A stretch of DNA of 14,003 nt, taken from positions 1 to 14,003 of the forward strand of contig CAKOQD010000020.1 of NCBI GenBank assembly GCA_934101185.1, read 5' to 3'. A model generated the notes under the pieces. That model was not told the origin of the DNA. It worked only from the letters and a program-made list of their open reading frames with translations, and made no database searches. The stretch comes from an uncultured Bacilli bacterium (GTDB lineage: Bacteria; Bacillota_I; Bacilli_A; RF39; UBA660). The position numbers were made by a program, and so were the translations under genes. Shown here piece by piece: positions 13,715 to 14,003 of this stretch (its first letter is position 1; each line of letters opens with the position of its first letter).

Positions 13715-14003
13715 ATGAACAAATATTCGATTGGGGGGGGGGGCAAATACTAGAAAGATAAATCCTTTATTTAAAGATATAAAAGAATATAATAAATATC
13801 TATTATCATTAATAGGTATTTTTGTGCTATTACTTTCAGGAATTATTTCTTATAATTATACAAATATATCATATGCAAAATGGAGTAGCAGTGTAGAATC
13901 TAAAAATATTATTAAATTGCATGCTAAATCTAATTTAGATGAAAGTGGGGCAAATGAACCTAAAATAACATCAAACATGATACCGGTATATTATGATGAA
14001 ACA
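13715..14003 (+). CDS. Phase-variable surface protein, out of frame at a poly-G tract, 3' end missing
   Basis: ATG 13715 has AAGGAG (13701-13706) eight bases upstream. Translation gives MNKYSI, then glycines from 11 G, then KY and a TAG stop at 13751. With 10 or 13 G the frame runs open for 87 codons to the window edge: polyglycine, ANTRKINPLFKDIKEYNKYL, a hydrophobic segment, then SYAKWSSSVESKN and a divergent mature part. The hydrophobic segment and flanks match the gene at window start. So the recorded tract length is the OFF state of a likely slipped-strand switch. The tract encodes glycines in the cytosolic stub, where one extra residue should do no harm. It lies 13 bases after ezrA and probably uses the ezrA transcript. 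The alternatives are a fixed pseudogene or a miscounted homopolymer. Confidence 0.85.
13733..13743 (+). repeat. Poly-G tract (11 G), candidate phase-variation switch
   Basis: Eleven uninterrupted G lie 18 bases after the first base of the start codon in a very AT-rich genome, where such a run is very unlikely by chance. Loss of one G or gain of two restores the long frame. The next stop in the recorded frame is TAG 13751-13753. Confidence 0.93.
13767..13919 (+). repeat. N-terminal coding repeat, copy 2 (pairs with 1-153)
   Basis: Same orientation as copy 1. The first 77 bases differ at one position; after that differences are mostly synonymous until similarity ends after the KL pair at 13914-13919. 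Beyond this the two mature proteins diverge, so a shared export module carries different outer parts. Confidence 0.93.

Overview
The window is very AT-rich and gene-dense, with every supported gene on the + strand and short gaps. MraZ, RsmH, an FtsL-like protein, a PASTA-bearing division penicillin-binding protein and EzrA together point to a walled, low-GC Gram-positive of the Bacilli, probably a poorly studied host-associated lineage. Trp is encoded by TGG throughout and no gene needs TGA as a sense codon, so the standard bacterial code fits. The exact taxon cannot be read from the sequence.

Layout. 1-1014: 3' part of a surface protein gene whose start lies outside the window, closed by a strong terminator. 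1139-2221: an unrecognised 360-residue cytosolic protein with its own promoter and terminator. 2290-6300: a compact division/wall operon, mraZ-rsmH-ftsL-pbp, headed by four GTGG boxes at exact 10-bp spacing (a MraZ operator) and ending in a YafQ-like toxin remnant and a terminator. 6364-8811: a membrane-anchored protein with stacked bacterial Ig-like domains. 8921-10732: typA/bipA. 10781-11768: an apparently leaderless HD-domain hydrolase gene overlapping a small unknown gene. 11772-11938: a short gap holding a strong promoter, a hairpin and two terminator-like hairpins, probably a small RNA of about 60 nt. 11989-13701: ezrA. 13715 to the end: the start of a second surface protein gene.

The most striking feature is at the right end. 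Thirteen bases after ezrA, a gene with a good ribosome binding site begins with six codons, then a run of 11 G, then a stop three codons later. Removing one G (or two more) would open the frame to the window edge. That frame encodes the same cytosolic stub and membrane/signal segment that opens the visible part of the first gene (76 of 77 identical bases at the start of the match). This is the layout of a slipped-strand phase-variable surface protein, recorded here in the OFF state. The first gene is a paralogue; its own start, where an equivalent G-tract would lie, is about 20 bases beyond the left edge. Near its C-terminus the first gene carries a patch of about 95 bases at about 53% GC, full of C-ending codons related to AAC. 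It looks imported or hypermutated and invites a test for a diversity-generating retroelement or cassette exchange. On/off switching together with C-terminal sequence change would give a two-layer surface variation system sitting beside core division genes.
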